A stretch of 64,000 bases of DNA, from positions 428,354 to 492,353 of the forward strand of contig CAJJDN010000045.1 in assembly GCA_905182985.1 (NCBI GenBank). Reading direction: 5' to 3'. The notes beneath the pieces are model-generated. The model worked only from the letters and a program-made list of their open reading frames with translations, had not been told where the DNA came from and searched no databases. Source of the stretch: Paramecium sonneborni (lineage: Eukaryota > Ciliophora > Oligohymenophorea > Peniculida > Parameciidae). Shown here in pieces: positions 37,847 to 50,165 of this stretch; position 1 is the stretch's first letter, and each line of letters starts with the position of its first letter. A program made the translations under genes and the position numbers.

Positions 37847-39281
37847 ATGGGTTATGAGATATATTTTACAATTCTAATCAATCTCATATTCAGCCTTTAT
37901 ATAAATTATGTAGTAACAATCCCCTATATGGTAATATGCTAATTAACTTCTTTTATTAGGATGAAGAATTTCATTTGGATCAAATGTAACATTATTTAGA
38001 CTCAGATTTTGCTTATTGGAATCCAAAATTGACAACACCCCCAATGCTTTACTTTTTAAATTACCCCTTTATTATTTTATTATCTAAAATGGGTTTTAAC
38101 ATACTTACATCTTGCAGATTAATCAACACGTATATATTAATTTTAATTATAGTTTTATATATCCAACTATTACATTTTTGGTGTTATCAAAATCATTCTA
38201 AAATATGTAAAAAGCATTATTGTTTTCTATTCTCCCAACCATATATTTTTATAACTTCTTATTCTATACAGATACCTTATCAATTACATTATTATCCTTA
38301 TCTTTTCAATTATTGTAATCAAAATATTATTTTATCTCTTCAATTGTAAGTTTTCTATCATAATGTTAGTTTTCATTGTGCTCTGTAATGAGTAGATAAA
38401 CTAATATACTATGGATCGTATATATCTGTATAAAAGATTATTTGGATCAAAATTAAACTAAGCTGCAATTTAAAGATCCAAGATTATGTATAATTTTGTT
38501 TATTATTCTATTTAGCCATATTATTTCATATAAATGCATTGTTCAATATGATTTTTAGAGATGTAAAAATAATAGTGAAAAACTATAAATATCATATTTC
38601 CATTTTAATTCTTTTTATTGGATTTATATATAAAAATGGTGGAATTGTATTGGGAGATAAAGATAATCATAATTTGGTTTTTCATGCTGCACAAATAATG
38701 TACTTTTTGCCAGTTCTTTTTATTTATTTTCCAATAAACTGGGATACTTTATTATAATATACTTAGCTATCCATTAAGAGATTACTTTTATCAAGAAATG
38801 CAAAATTTACTTATTTAATTATATTGATAATATGCTTGTAAATTGTTCATTATTGGACTCACATTCATCCATTTATTTTAAGTGACAATCGCCATTACGT
38901 ATTCTACATTTGGAGAAAGATTCTCTCTAAAGATTTTTATCGCTATGGTTTATGCTTTATCTATGCTTTAATTATTGTCATTCTTAGTAGAATTTTAATT
39001 AGTAAATATATAAATTATTATTTTTTTTAGTTCGCAAAGAATAAACATTTTAATTAATTTTATTATTCATATTCACAACATTATCTCTTATATTTAGTCC
39101 TTTAATTGAGCCAAGATATTTTAGCATTCCATTATTGTTCTTTTATTATCATTGTTAATTTGCAGAATAAACTTTGAAAAAATAAATAACAGTTTTCACA
39201 CTAATAAATTGCATAATAATTTATGTGTTTTGCGAAGTTTAGTTTTCTTGTGATTTTCCATAATGTAGATTTATGTTTTGA
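37847..39281 (+). CDS. ALG10: ALG10-like alpha-1,2-glucosyltransferase
   Basis: First intron at 37930-37958; several further short introns change frame. Conserved ALG10 blocks appear in the right order: TIPYMDEEFHLDQMQHYL (family PxMDExFHxxQ), FAYWNPKLTTPPMLYFLN, VMSRQTNILWIVYI, YKNGGIVLGDKDNH, IHPFILSDNRHYVFYIWRK, PLIEPRYFSIPLL and the terminal CRFMF. The protein is polytopic in the ER, and adds the third, terminal glucose to the dolichol-linked oligosaccharide from Dol-P-glucose. The MDE motif in the first lumenal loop is the likely catalytic site. Length about 430 residues fits the family. Confidence 0.85.
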
Positions 39282-39348
39282 TTTTTATAATTAATAATAA
39301 AAATATGAATCATTTATATTTGTATACAAATATACATATATACAAAAA

Positions 39349-42300
39349 TCAAGTTAATAACTCTAAATTGTGCAATTTTCCAAATTGTTTAGTCTTTTCC
39401 TAAACATCATTGTTTTATGCTTAAAATTAAATATGATATTTACATTTTAAAATATCTTAAAAATATTAGTTTTGACAAACACATTGAAATGATAAACTAA
39501 CGTTTTCTTAAAGAGGGCTTTTATTTTATTTTAGATTAGTTAAGATTTCTCCAAACTTCTTTAAAATATCCTACCATAATTATAGTGAAAATCTATCCTT
39601 TTAAATCCAATTAAAGTACATTTTTTATAGATATTAAGAATAATTGACTAACATTTAATCATTATTTGTTTATAGGATCTATTGCTACCTAGAAGTAACT
39701 TAATTAAAGAGAGTCGAAAATTCTTTTTCTTTTAAATTAATGTAATTGTAATTTAAAATAACTTACATCATTATTTAAATAATTTTTTGTAAATGTTCAT
39801 TTGAAAGATTGAGTGCCAGAGATAAAAGATCATTTAAAAATGCATTATCTTATTCATGAATATATTTTTCATAAGTAGTCATTATTTATAATGTATGTTT
39901 AGCAATGAAACCATCTACTGATGAAACACTTCTAAGTTATCTTTATTTAAGTAAAGTATTTAGTATTTCTAAATGTTTTCTTAAAATTTAGACTAATTCC
40001 TTCTCAGATTGATATCTCTAAATCTATTCAAAAATATCTTATATTAAATTCATAATTATTTATGCATCAGTTGAGTCTAATGTTTTTTTCTCCAATTCTG
40101 TAAATATTGTTAATAAAAGCTAAACAATATTGTTTAAAAAATTAATAGAAAAATCTAATTCACTATTTTACTTTAAAAATTTCTGTATTTCAATCAAAAA
40201 TTCTTATAAAATTTCAAGTGATTAATCTATTAAATATTCTAATCCCTATTTAAAACAATCATAATAGTTTTCTAAACTTTATCCTTAATGTAAGAATTCT
40301 ATAACTAATTTTAATAATGTATAACCACAATAAGAGGATAACAACTACTTAATTGAAATCTTTTTAATACTTTCAAATTTTTATTTTTATGTTAATATAT
40401 TAACAACAGTAGGCCAAAACTATAATAATCTATCTGTATTTACTCTTAAGATTTCTACTGATATGAAAATGATTTATGCAAATTTAATATATTCTTTTTT
40501 AAAATCACTGATACTTTAGATAGAATCTAACAAAAGAGCTAAAAATTCATTTAATCTTTCTTTATCTAAAAATTTAGTTTGATTGATGAGATTAGTTAAT
40601 AAATAAGGAGATTTTATACCGATTGATGTTTATTGCTAATCTTCCTATTTTGGTAATTCATTTAATAAATCATCTTCACTTTCTTCATCAGTAGTTTGTT
40701 TTAAGAATTAAGTAAAAAGTTGAAGAACTCCTTCATTTGAACCCATTTTCTTTTTTGTAAATTTATTATTGAGTTTTATTCTGCGTAAAACATTTCTGCA
40801 ATCTTTACTAATGTTATCAGTAGCTAATTTATGTCTTTGCATAATAGAATTATTTATTAATTAAATAATAGATTAAAACTACTATGTATAGGGCAATAAT
40901 TATTCAGCAATATAAAAACCAGCATATAATGACATATCATATTAATCATTGCTCATTTTCATAACACTTATAAGTATTTATTAAGCATTATCCAATTTAT
41001 CATTATTGATACATATATCAATAACTTATTGTAAAAATGAAGTCAATTCTTAAACATCCTATGTTTATGCTATAAGTTCTTCTATATTATGAACCATGGC
41101 AGTTAATATTAAATCTCCATAATGTTCTTCATCTGTCTAAATTTCAAAATATTCATTCATAGTTTTATAAATTTATCTTGTCTCTTATTTGGTTAATAAA
41201 TATTTATCCCAAACAAATTAACTTAAATCTTCTGTTATGGCATAATCTCTAATACATTTAATTTCATCTTGTTATATGTTATTGTAATCTGCAACTAGAA
41301 CATCACTAGGAAGACTTTCTCCATTATTTATTTTAAGACAAGTTTTTTTGAAATCATCTAAAGACATATGTTTAGTAACAGTCTTATTAAAAAGATCAGT
41401 ATTTAGTAATAAAATTGCATATGTATAAGTATATAAATAATCAGGATGTTAAAAATAAGTATTATCTTTATTTTATTCAAAATATCGAATAGTAAATGAA
41501 TTTAATACTCTTTCAATCATCTAACTTTCTCCAAAGAGTAAAAAATTAGATGTTAAATATCTTAATGCTTCAACTAAACTTAATTGAGAATAATCAAATG
41601 TATTTACATATTTTTCCATTATAGTAACACACTCCTCTTTATGACATCCTAAAATTTCAATCATTAATTTTTCATTAAATAAATTACAATATTTTAAAAA
41701 ATTAACTACTTATTCATGTGGCATTCCTTTTATTGAACTTCTTGGTTCATTTGTAAAATCTGATACAAATTATATTAATTTATTTGTTTATTATTAACTC
41801 TTTTTAGTTAAACTAATTTTAAATAATTAAACTTAGAGTTCATAGATTTATTTTTATAATGCTCTACCATCATCACATTATAATCTTTTTGAAATTCTAC
41901 TTAATTCAAAAATTTTTTAAACTACTTCTTAAAATACAGGTTTTTAAAATGGATTCATATCACATTTTTTGAAAATAAATTTAATTTTATCTTTATTGCT
42001 AAATAGATCCATCAAAAATTTAACAAAGAAATGAGTATCAATTTCACATTATTATGCCATTTCAGTAATAGTCATATTAGATAATCTATTTAAATGATTT
42101 GATATACCCTTTAAAACAACTTACCCAAATAAAGTTCTTGTTTCAAATAAATCATCACCTAATTTATCTTACATATTCAGATTTAATATAAATAACATAG
42201 CTTAATTTAAATAGTTCCAAATTACTGGATGATCAAATTTTACTAATTATAATAACATTGGTATATAGTATTAAACAATAAATTATGAAGGCTTCCTTAA

Positions 42301-42898
42301 TTATAATATAAATATCATAATTGAATAAGGATACTCAATAAGTTTTACTGTTTCGTTATTTCTATTTGCAATCTATTATAAAACTTCATTTCTTAAATCA
42401 AGTAATGCAGCTATAAGTAATTCTTCATTGCATGTCTAACTCATTCTTTTTAATCCTTAACTTAATGAATCTCTAGCTAATTCTCTTATCAATAGATTTG
42501 GTACACTTGATTCTATCTATCTATTCATTTTTATTAAACTGTTCATTATTGGAACATCTAATTCTGGATGCTCAAAGGCATTTCTTATAAACTTTCATTA
42601 ATGTTTATTTCATTACTTTTAGTTTTTTTTCTAATAATAATTGATTCACTGAGGTTATTTTCTATACCGCATCTACCATAATCTCTAGAACCTATTTTCC
42701 TTCCAAATAAGTAATTTTAGAATAAAAATTTATTAAAGCTATTGAAACTTGCTCATCTGGGTCTTCATACTTTAAAAGTCCATTTAAAGTTCCTTAAGTA
42801 AAGATTTATCCAAAAGACCCTAATCCTAATTGATTTGTCTTTTTGTAATCTCTGATACGAAGCAAAATACTCTACACTTCGAATTACACGTTGTCCAT
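39349..42898 (-). CDS. Sec7-domain ARF guanine-nucleotide exchange factor
   Basis: About 1,150 aa with short introns (one 25-nt near 42595). The Sec7 domain (about 41.3-41.8 kb) shows FLLFGESQMIERVLNSF, carrying the Glu-finger position (family FRLPGEAQ), and YLYTYTYAILLLNTDLFNKT, with MSLDDFKKTCLKINNGESLP, matching the second conserved Sec7 motif. The N-terminal 400 residues and the C-terminal 500 residues are helical, HEAT-like, as in GBF1/BIG-type large ARF-GEFs. It would activate ARF on Golgi or endosomal membranes. I could not separate GBF from BIG. The last exon (ending KQFGKLHNLELLT) comes after a rather long 38-nt candidate intron. Confidence 0.78.
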
Positions 42899-43342
42899 TT
42901 TTAATTAATTAAATCAATAAAGCTAAATTGTTTACATATTCTAATACTAAACAATATAATATTAATTAATATCAACCTAACAAAAAATACATTATTTTAT
43001 TAATTTTCTCTATCCTCTTCCTCTATTATTTTTATTTTATACTTGCTTTAAGATTTCCATCTCATTTATACTTAAAAACATTATGATTTCTTCTCAATAA
43101 TTTTTATTATCTATTAAATGTCTTTCCCTTTACTCATTCTATTTTGTTTAAAAATCAGAATACTTTAATACATATAAATATATTTATAAACTAAAACTAG
43201 AATCTAAATAAATACAAAAATTTATAAATTGTTAATAAATCCATTTCTAACTTCTAAGTTAACATAAATTCTCCTTTTATGTAATTAATCTAATATTAGT
43301 ATTAAATATTTAATTTTAATATAATTATTAACAAGATTAATA
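42899..43342. other. Spacer, possible 5' exon of the Sec7 gene
   Basis: A minus-strand frame near 43140-42990 reads MSKGKDIQQIIKIIEKKSQC and RENQQNN before running into AT-rich sequence. It might be an upstream exon of the Sec7 gene or a very short gene. Otherwise nothing is seen. Confidence 0.25.
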
Positions 43343-43993
43343 ATGAAACTGAAAAGGATGCAATATTATTCAGAAATTAAGAATTAAATTCAAAATTAAA
43401 CTATAAAATATTTAATGTAATCAATTGTTATTTATGTTTAATTAACTATTTATGCTTCATTTATAACAAAAAATTAGTTTATTAAATATAGCTTTTAAGT
43501 TAAAATGAAAAAAATTCAAACTCTTTTCAAAAGTTTATAAAATAACAGTTGATATTGATTCATAAGAATAAGAAAAAAATATAAATAAACGATGTATCAA
43601 AGAAATTCCATTCATAAGAATCTAAAAATATTCATCAATCATAATTCAAAATTTTAACTTTAATGGAATTAAATTTAGGTTTAATCAGATTTTAACCAGA
43701 ATAGAATCAAATATTAAACAAACATAATATTTCTGTTTTATAATATTTATTAAGTTGTCATCAACTGATATTTGTACATATTTATCAATGAATATTAGAG
43801 AAAAAAGTGTACAAGTTTGATTTTTTAACTGTTTTTGATTTCATACTAGATAATTAATTAATTAACAAAATTCATTTTTATTGGTGGTATAAGAATGAGT
43901 AAATTATAAAAGATTAAATTTAGCAGTCTTTGTTCATTTATTGCTATATAAATAACATAATAATATAAGAATTATAAGTCTCAAATTTATTGA
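43343..43993 (+). CDS. Possible membrane-associated protein, two introns
   Basis: Splicing a 19-nt and a 35-nt intron (both GTT donors) gives about 198 codons. The N-terminus KLKRMQYYSEIKNQIQNQTI is followed by a hydrophobic segment (LMQSIVIYVQLTIYASFI) and later FCFIIFIKLSSTDICTYLSM. The donors are atypical for this genome, where GTA is the rule, which lowers confidence. No family recognised. Confidence 0.3.
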
Positions 43994-44228
43994 TTCAAGG
44001 ATGAATGATTCTTCTTAATAAAAATTAGGTTTAATATAACATTATGAATTTAAAATTCACTGAAATTCACTGAAAGCAGCAACATAAAATAGTGGAGAAG
44101 TCTATCTGACTCGTCGTTATTAATATAATTTAGTATCAAAATATGACATCAGGACTCTTTTATTTTACAAAAGAAATTTCATTAAAAACATTATCATTAA
44201 ATCTTTTTTTTACAACTTCATCTCAAAT

Positions 44229-44994
44229 ATGATTAGCATAAATATCAAGCAAGAAAAAAAGCAAAGGTATAAATCAGTGAACTCAGAGGAAAGATTGAAA
44301 ATAATTAAATATTTTATAGAAGGTTCGCTTTCTGCCTCCTAGGTATGATTTTGATGATTATAAGTAGATTGCTTAAATAACAGGACATAATCTGTCAACA
44401 ATAAAAGCTATTTTTCGTATTTATAAAAATGAAGGAAGAATAAATAAAAAAGAAAAAAGAGATCGAGAGCTTCATATCTAAAAAAATGTAGCAGTTTTTG
44501 TAGTGGATGAAAAGTACATATAATATTAATCGTTTATTAGGACAAGATATTTGAACTTAATTTTCAAATAGCATATGAAGCAAGAAGTAATTTTAAGAAG
44601 TCATGATTAATTTTCTGAATAGTAAAACGATATTATCAATGAAACTTTACAATAGTCTGCAAATGAAGTGAGAAATAATATGAACAGTTATCAATCAAAA
44701 AAGAATTTTGACTAAGCTTTAAAAAGAATATAAACTAATGGAATCAAAGAAGAAGATTTTTAAAATATATCTTTAAAGGATAATTTTTAAACTAATACCT
44801 ATACATAGATTAATGGGTCGACAATTTCAAATTTATTTAAAAATAAATAAGAATAGTCTTTTGAAAAAGCTTAAGTAATTCCACCTTAAAAGATTTGCAT
44901 CAAACAAAATCAGGAATTAAACGATCTTAAAAGAGTTTTTTAATAATAAGTAGAAGAATTTCTAGGAAAAACTCATTCAGATAATTTAAAATGA
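44229..44994 (+). CDS. Helix-turn-helix (homeodomain-like) DNA-binding protein
   Basis: A 22-nt intron (GTATGA...AAG, near 44342) and possibly a second 27-nt in-phase intron give about 235-245 aa. Residues about 20-75 read NSEERLKIIKYFIEGSLSAS, then QIAQITGHNLSTIKAIFRIY and KNEGRINKKEKRDREL. This is a three-helix HTH like the N-terminal domain of Tc1/mariner-type transposases and related homeodomain-like proteins. No DDE catalytic domain follows; the rest is Gln/Asn/Lys-rich. It is therefore more likely a cellular regulator or a domesticated HTH than an active transposase. Confidence 0.65.
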
Positions 44995-45192
44995 TTTTAA
45001 ATTTTATTCATAATTAAAATCTATATTTATTGAAAAATAATCTCCTATTCTAAGTAATGCTAAGTATTATTCAATTTTTACACTGTATATACTATTTACC
45101 CTAAAAAATCATGTGCAATACTATATTAAATTAAGAACTAATTTAACTTTTTAATAGCAGGTAATAAATTAATTTAATAATTTAAAGGAATT

Positions 45193-46062
45193 TCATTAGA
45201 TGTTTTATTTAAAATATTCAATAATTTACTCTTCTATTTCATCCTTATGTCTTTGTATTTCAATAAACTGACCTTTATTAAATATTACAATTTAATCTCT
45301 TCTATTTTATAACAAATTTCCAACACACTAATTTTTTATTATAAATCTATACATATTCTAAATTGTATTTTTTCATAGACTCTAAGATTTTCTTATTAAG
45401 AATTTCCTAATCAGTTTCTAATTTAAATGAAATAATTGTAGCTTCCTAATAGATTTCTCTAATTAACCCTAAAATCTTAGGAACTGGCATTAATTCTAAA
45501 TTTAATTTATCTTATGCTTAGATTTTATGTTAAGCCATCATTTATTTTGGAATATAATAATCACTTACAGCACTAGCTAAATACACTATCAACTATAATT
45601 TTAATTCTTTAAATATTTCCATAGCTTTGAGAATAAAATACAAATATTCCATAACAGAAACATAGGATATTTCATAGAGGTTTGTTTTATCAATTTTTTA
45701 TAGTTGTTAAAGCTTTTGTAATTCTTATCTAAAAATTTTTAATGATTTTATAAATACTGATCAGCATTAATTAGTTACTAAACATTTAAATGTCTTGCAA
45801 ATGGTCTTAAGCACTTATCTCTATAATAATAGACGACAACAAAGCCTTCTTTTAAGAAATATTCAGCTGATGCTGCTCCTCTTAGACCAGATGAAAAGTT
45901 TTCTATAGATCTGACAGTATTTTATTCTAAAGGCACTGATGTTCCCCCTGATGTAACAAATACTATTTTCTGATTAATATGATTAAGGAGAAAGTTCTTC
46001 ATTTAAGAAACCTAATGAAGAATTGGTTCTTTATCGACTTATTCTTCTATAAGATTGATCAT
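45193..46062 (-). CDS. PPCS: Phosphopantothenate-cysteine ligase (PPCS)
   Basis: Introns of 29 nt and 25 nt give about 270 aa. Recognised by [78 protein letters not shown] followed by [16 protein letters not shown] and the C-terminal GNLLQNRRDQIVIFNKG. These are the nucleotide- and phosphopantothenate-binding motifs of the eukaryotic enzyme, which joins cysteine to 4'-phosphopantothenate in coenzyme A synthesis. The second PPCDC activity is not fused here, as expected for eukaryotes. It is on the same strand as RPL12, 46 bp downstream of its stop. Confidence 0.9.
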
Positions 46063-46108
46063 AATTAAAAGTTAATGTACTTATGTGTATAATATTTTTG
46101 TATTTTTT

Positions 46109-46655
46109 TCATTTTTCAACTTTAAGTTCTCCAGAATTGATTTTTCCGATAATTACCTTAACTGTTTAACCATCAACTGTAGCTCCCAAGGATTATGCAG
46201 TTCCTAAGACTTATTTAACAGTTCCTGTGAAGGTTTTGGCTAAAGACTTTTCTTCGACAGCTCTGGCAACTTTAATGACTTATTCAAGTGTTAAATTTCC
46301 ATTATGTTTAACATTCTTGGTCTTCTTTCTATCTCTTTCATATCCCTATAATATATAAATTTGATCATATACTCCAATTTCTTTAATAAGTAATGCACTT
46401 GATGTTGGAATGACTGTGACATCGGCATTTCTATTTTAACATCTCAAATTAACCATAACTCTGATGCCTTTCCATTTACCACTTTCAAGAATAATCTTAT
46501 CACCAACTTATTTTGGATTCTGTTTAATAAGCAATTATAATTACAAGACCAAGGGGTCCCAACTTGGGAGCAAGAGTGGAAGCAGGACCACCTTCTCCTC
46601 CAAATACTTTAATGTTGATTAATCTAACTTCATTTGGGTCGACTTTGGGAGGCAT
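46109..46655 (-). CDS. RPL12: 60S ribosomal protein L12 (uL11)
   Basis: One 25-nt intron (46520-46544) gives about 164 aa. The sequence begins [20 protein letters not shown], with [12 protein letters not shown], then [17 protein letters not shown] and ending [20 protein letters not shown] and [17 protein letters not shown], colinear with RPL12 throughout. It binds 28S rRNA at the GTPase-associated centre and supports the P-stalk. GC content is visibly higher and codons such as GGT, AAG and GTC are more frequent than in neighbouring genes, as expected for a highly expressed gene. The opposite-strand open frame over this region is its shadow. Confidence 0.95.
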
Positions 46656-46712
46656 TAAAAAAGATTTAAATTTTTTTAATTCTTTAACAAATCCCAATAT
46701 AAAACACAACAA

Positions 46713-47632
46713 TCAAATATTCTTTTTGAAATTAGAACTTATTATTGATGGAGGCCAAAATTCAACTCTATTTACTTATGTTCCACCAAACTTCTCTTCA
46801 ATCTAATCCTTATTCATACATTAAAGTAGTTATTTTACCTAAATTTATTATTTTTTATTATACATCTCCTTTTACAAATATTATTTTTTATTAAGTTATT
46901 TCTTCTAAAAATAATTTAGCCATATTCCAAGTTACATTTAACATCATTGTTGTATTAAATATGAACATTTTATACAATCTTGATCTGTAATTATTTTATA
47001 AATAAGACATCACTTATTTTAAAGCCTCAAAATTATAATTATTTTCCTTACATTTATATGAAGTCCAATCATACCTTTATAATCAAGATCAATCAAAATA
47101 ATCCAATTTTCAACTTTGCCTGGTACCATCATATCATTAACTACTACTTATAAAAAATAGGTCAATCCCCTTAAATATTACTCAAGACTCATTTCATTAA
47201 AATTAACTTTATATGCATTAAGTACTATAATTGGTCTATATGAGTGATCTCTTCCTTAGATATAGATATAACCGGCTTTCTAATTTTTATATTGATAAAA
47301 GTTACCAGAAATTATTCAACTTACTAATCGTAAATGATTGGCAAAGTTTTTATCCATTCTTCATATTATTACATAGTTTAAACTGTTTGATCTTTCTTAA
47401 AATTGTTCGCTTATAAGAATCTTAAAATTTATGGCCTTGTCCAAATAGGATTGGGGAAAGGTCCGGCCTCTTGAATAAATTTATTAATAGCTGCATTATC
47501 TTATTCATCAAGTTCTCCTTCAAATAATCTTCGTATGGTATATTTTCCAATTTTAGTTTTTTTCTCATCAGCAGTTGGTTCATAATTAAGAATTTCTTGA
47601 TTTGGTTTAATTTAAGGATATGATTGATCCAT
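46713..47632 (-). CDS. CRAL-TRIO (Sec14-like) lipid-transfer protein
   Basis: Three introns (26, 26 and 25 nt) give about 280 aa. An N-terminal CRAL-TRIO-N helical part (WTRPQILRFLQANNFKKDQT) precedes the lipid-binding fold: YIYIQGRDHSYRPIIVLNAY, VPGKVENWIILIDLDYKGM, MFIFNTTMMLNVTWNMAKLF, IEEKFGGTQVNRVEFWPP. The last matches the family's L-x-x-x-FGG-x-x...Y/FWPP ending. Such proteins exchange phosphatidylinositol or other lipids between membranes. Ligand cannot be told. Confidence 0.85.
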
Positions 47633-47769
47633 AATATTATTAATAATAATAAAAATTATTTATTAATTACAAATGATTTAAGAATAACTTAAAAATATTA
47701 TAAAATATAGATTGAATGGATGCTATTTAATCCTAAAAATGAAGAAATTATATTATAAATAAATTAATA

Positions 47770-48672
47770 TCATACTTTTTATTGCCTTGGCACATTCTTT
47801 ATTAGAAGTTATTATTATTAATTTGAATATCGACTGCTGTTTTTCTATTTCCCATAAAAAAATAATTATTATGTATTATTCATTAATTCCATTAATCTTT
47901 CTTTATTAGAATGCTTTTTAAGTAGATCTGATGCTTTTTTACCTTTCAATGATTATAAATCTTTTTAAGCCTAATTATATGCAACTTTATAAATACTCCA
48001 TTTTCAATAAGAAACTTGATTATTTAATAATTGATTTCAGCCTCTTTTTGATTCAACTCCATTCTTATAGAACATAATTACATTAAAAGATTGAATCCAT
48101 GCGTTTTATCGACAATCCAATTTATATCTGCTCCATAATGTAATAATAATTCAGCCATTTTGAAACAAATTTTTCGATTTTCAAAAACATTTTTTTCCTT
48201 TTGAAATATAAAATAAGATGTTAAAGTACTTCTTCTAATCGAGCAAAACACATTATAAAAGCAGTTTAATTAAATATATTAGGCTTATTAACTTCAGCTC
48301 CGGCATCAAGAAGTATTTTAAGAATTTCATAATTTCCTGTCATTGCTGCAATTGATAATGGAGTTTATCCTGAATCCATGCTTGCTAAGTCAACATCCAC
48401 TTATTAATTTGAAAGTAAAAGTTTCACTATCTCAAGTCTTCCCAAGTAACATGCACAAATCAAAGGTGATATTTTCTAATCTACTTCAATTTCATTAAAC
48501 TACTCCAAAAAATTAATATTTGCTATTTGAAATTCAATTAATAATACCTTTATTTATACCCAATTCTTTTAGAGTATCATAATCATTTTAATGAATCAGG
48601 TGCAGAATTAATTGCTAATTTGTATTTAAAATTTACTTATTCTGATAAAGTTTTTTCTTCTGCTTAAAACAT
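47770..48672 (-). CDS. Ankyrin-repeat protein
   Basis: Four introns (22, 25, 32 and 26 nt) give about 260 aa. About five ankyrin repeats are visible: ISPLICACYLGRLEIVKLLL, GQTPLSIAAMTGNYEILKIL, LLDAGAEVNKPNIFNQTAF, MAELLLHYGADINWI and YQIIKFLIENGA. A charged Gln/Lys tail follows. No other domain. The 22-nt first intron fits so that MFQAEEKTLSEQ runs into the first repeat. A protein-interaction role is all that can be inferred. Confidence 0.8.
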
Positions 48673-48958
48673 TAAATTACTTTAAAATATATAAAAAAAT
48701 AATAATTCAAAATTGTTTCCTTATATAAATATTAATATTTTTGTATATCTAACTTGAACATTCTTATAAAGAAATAATTTATAGTATTTACAATATTACC
48801 TAATTCAAATAATCTATTCAATTTTTCATTATTTTTGGATTAATTATAAGAATTTAAATATAAATACTGACGAATTAGATAATTTAAAATTATTAATAAA
48901 GAGTAAATCGACATTTTATCATCTATTTAAATATATAATACATATATATTTCAACAAC

Positions 48959-49290
48959 TCATTGTTAAAATTCATTTTTAACTTTTTATAAGTTATTAGC
49001 ATCTATTTCTGGATATTGAAATGGATTATGTAATTTCAATCCTCTTTAATCTAATTCATTGACAATGTCATTAGTAGTTATTTAGAGCTTTTCATCAGGG
49101 TCTTTTTCCTTTTTTCTCATTCTATCTTAGATTAATTTTTAAACCATGGAATCTGTCATTTCGATCATCCATTTATCAGTTAGATGGGCTTTAATTTAAA
49201 AGCATTAAAACCTATTAATTTATAGCAATTTTAATCATTTGTCTAAAATCCGCTGGCTTCTAAAATTTCTTAAATAAGAAATTCAGACAT
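48959..49290 (-). CDS. TAF10: TAF10-like histone-fold protein
   Basis: One 23-nt intron gives about 102 aa. The order of blocks follows TAF10: FLIQEILEASGFQTNDQNCY (human YYLNRAGFEASDPRIIRLI), KLIAHLTDKWMIEMTDSMVQ (human LISLAAQKFISDIANDALQH), then LQITTNDIVNELDQRGLKL and NPFQYPEI (human LTMEDLTPALSEYGINVKKPHYF). TAF10 forms a histone-fold dimer with TAF3, TAF8 or SPT7L in TFIID and SAGA. It is shorter than human TAF10 because it lacks the low-complexity N-terminus. Confidence 0.75.
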
Positions 49291-49398
49291 GTTTGGTTTT
49301 TTAGAGATTGTTTAATAAATCAGATTATCTATGGATCCAGTAAATTATGTTTTCTTTGAGGGTGGGATATCTGGTAATTATTAATTCATAAAAATATA

Positions 49399-50111
49399 AT
49401 GGAATTTTAAGAAATATTAGATGGATTTCAATTGATATGTAATGAATTGTAAGGTTCTCAGAATTACAAAAATATTATGGAATTGTATAACAGATCTGCT
49501 AATTTATAAGATTTATTTGAAAATGGTTTAATAATAGAAGGGACATAATACGATTTCGATTTGGCTGATCATATTGATGTAAGATTTTAAATTAAATTTT
49601 TTAGGCAACAAAATTAGAATTGGATAGATTTGTTTAAAATGTTTTAGATTCAGATGCTGTTGTTTAAGGGCATAGAAAAATAACGAGTGCTTTTGTTTCT
49701 TTAAAAAAACGATTAGCTTTACAGGAAGAATAATAAAAAGTGGTAATGGCAAACTCTGATATTATTGTACCTAATCCTATTTAATAATAAACTCGTAATA
49801 AAGCGAAATTATTTGACACGTAACCAAATAATGAAAATTTGGATGAGGAATTGTAAGAAGAAATTTTTAACATTACTAAAAGAATGAAAGGAATGGCTGT
49901 AGAGATTTCAGACAAATTAAAATTTGATAATAAAGTCATTGATAAAATATTACATAAGTAAGAGGCTAATAAGACTAAGATGAAATTTGAAGAAAAAAAA
50001 TTATCTAATTTTATGAAATCTAAAAGTTTAAGTTGTTCATCACTATTTTTAATGCTTACGACCTCCATAGTTTTATTTATCTTTGCCATCATTTTCATTA
50101 GAATTTCATGA
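49399..50111 (+). CDS. USE1-like tail-anchored SNARE
   Basis: One 26-nt intron gives about 228 aa. The N-terminal part is helical and acidic. The SNARE-like segment is EEIFNITKRMKGMAVEISDK followed by LKFDNKVIDKILHKQEANKT, and a C-terminal anchor SLFLMLTTSIVLFIFAIIFI ends two residues before the stop. This organisation, with Asp/Asn around the layer centre and the FIRI ending, resembles USE1 (ER retrograde SNARE, human ends FIRI plus MP). The SNARE motif is divergent, so another Qc-type SNARE remains possible. Confidence 0.65.
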
Positions 50112-50165
50112 ACTATAAGTATAAACTCAAATTAATTTTTATTTATTTTAAAATAATTTAACGGA

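Noticed and set aside
46564..46806. Plus-strand [17 protein letters not shown]...
   Set aside because: Antisense of ribosomal protein L12 and the CRAL-TRIO gene; its Pro/Gly richness comes from the GC-richer L12 codons.
49781..50098. Minus-strand 105-aa ORF
   Set aside because: Lies entirely on the opposite strand of the USE1-like SNARE, whose TM anchor and helical motif are convincing.
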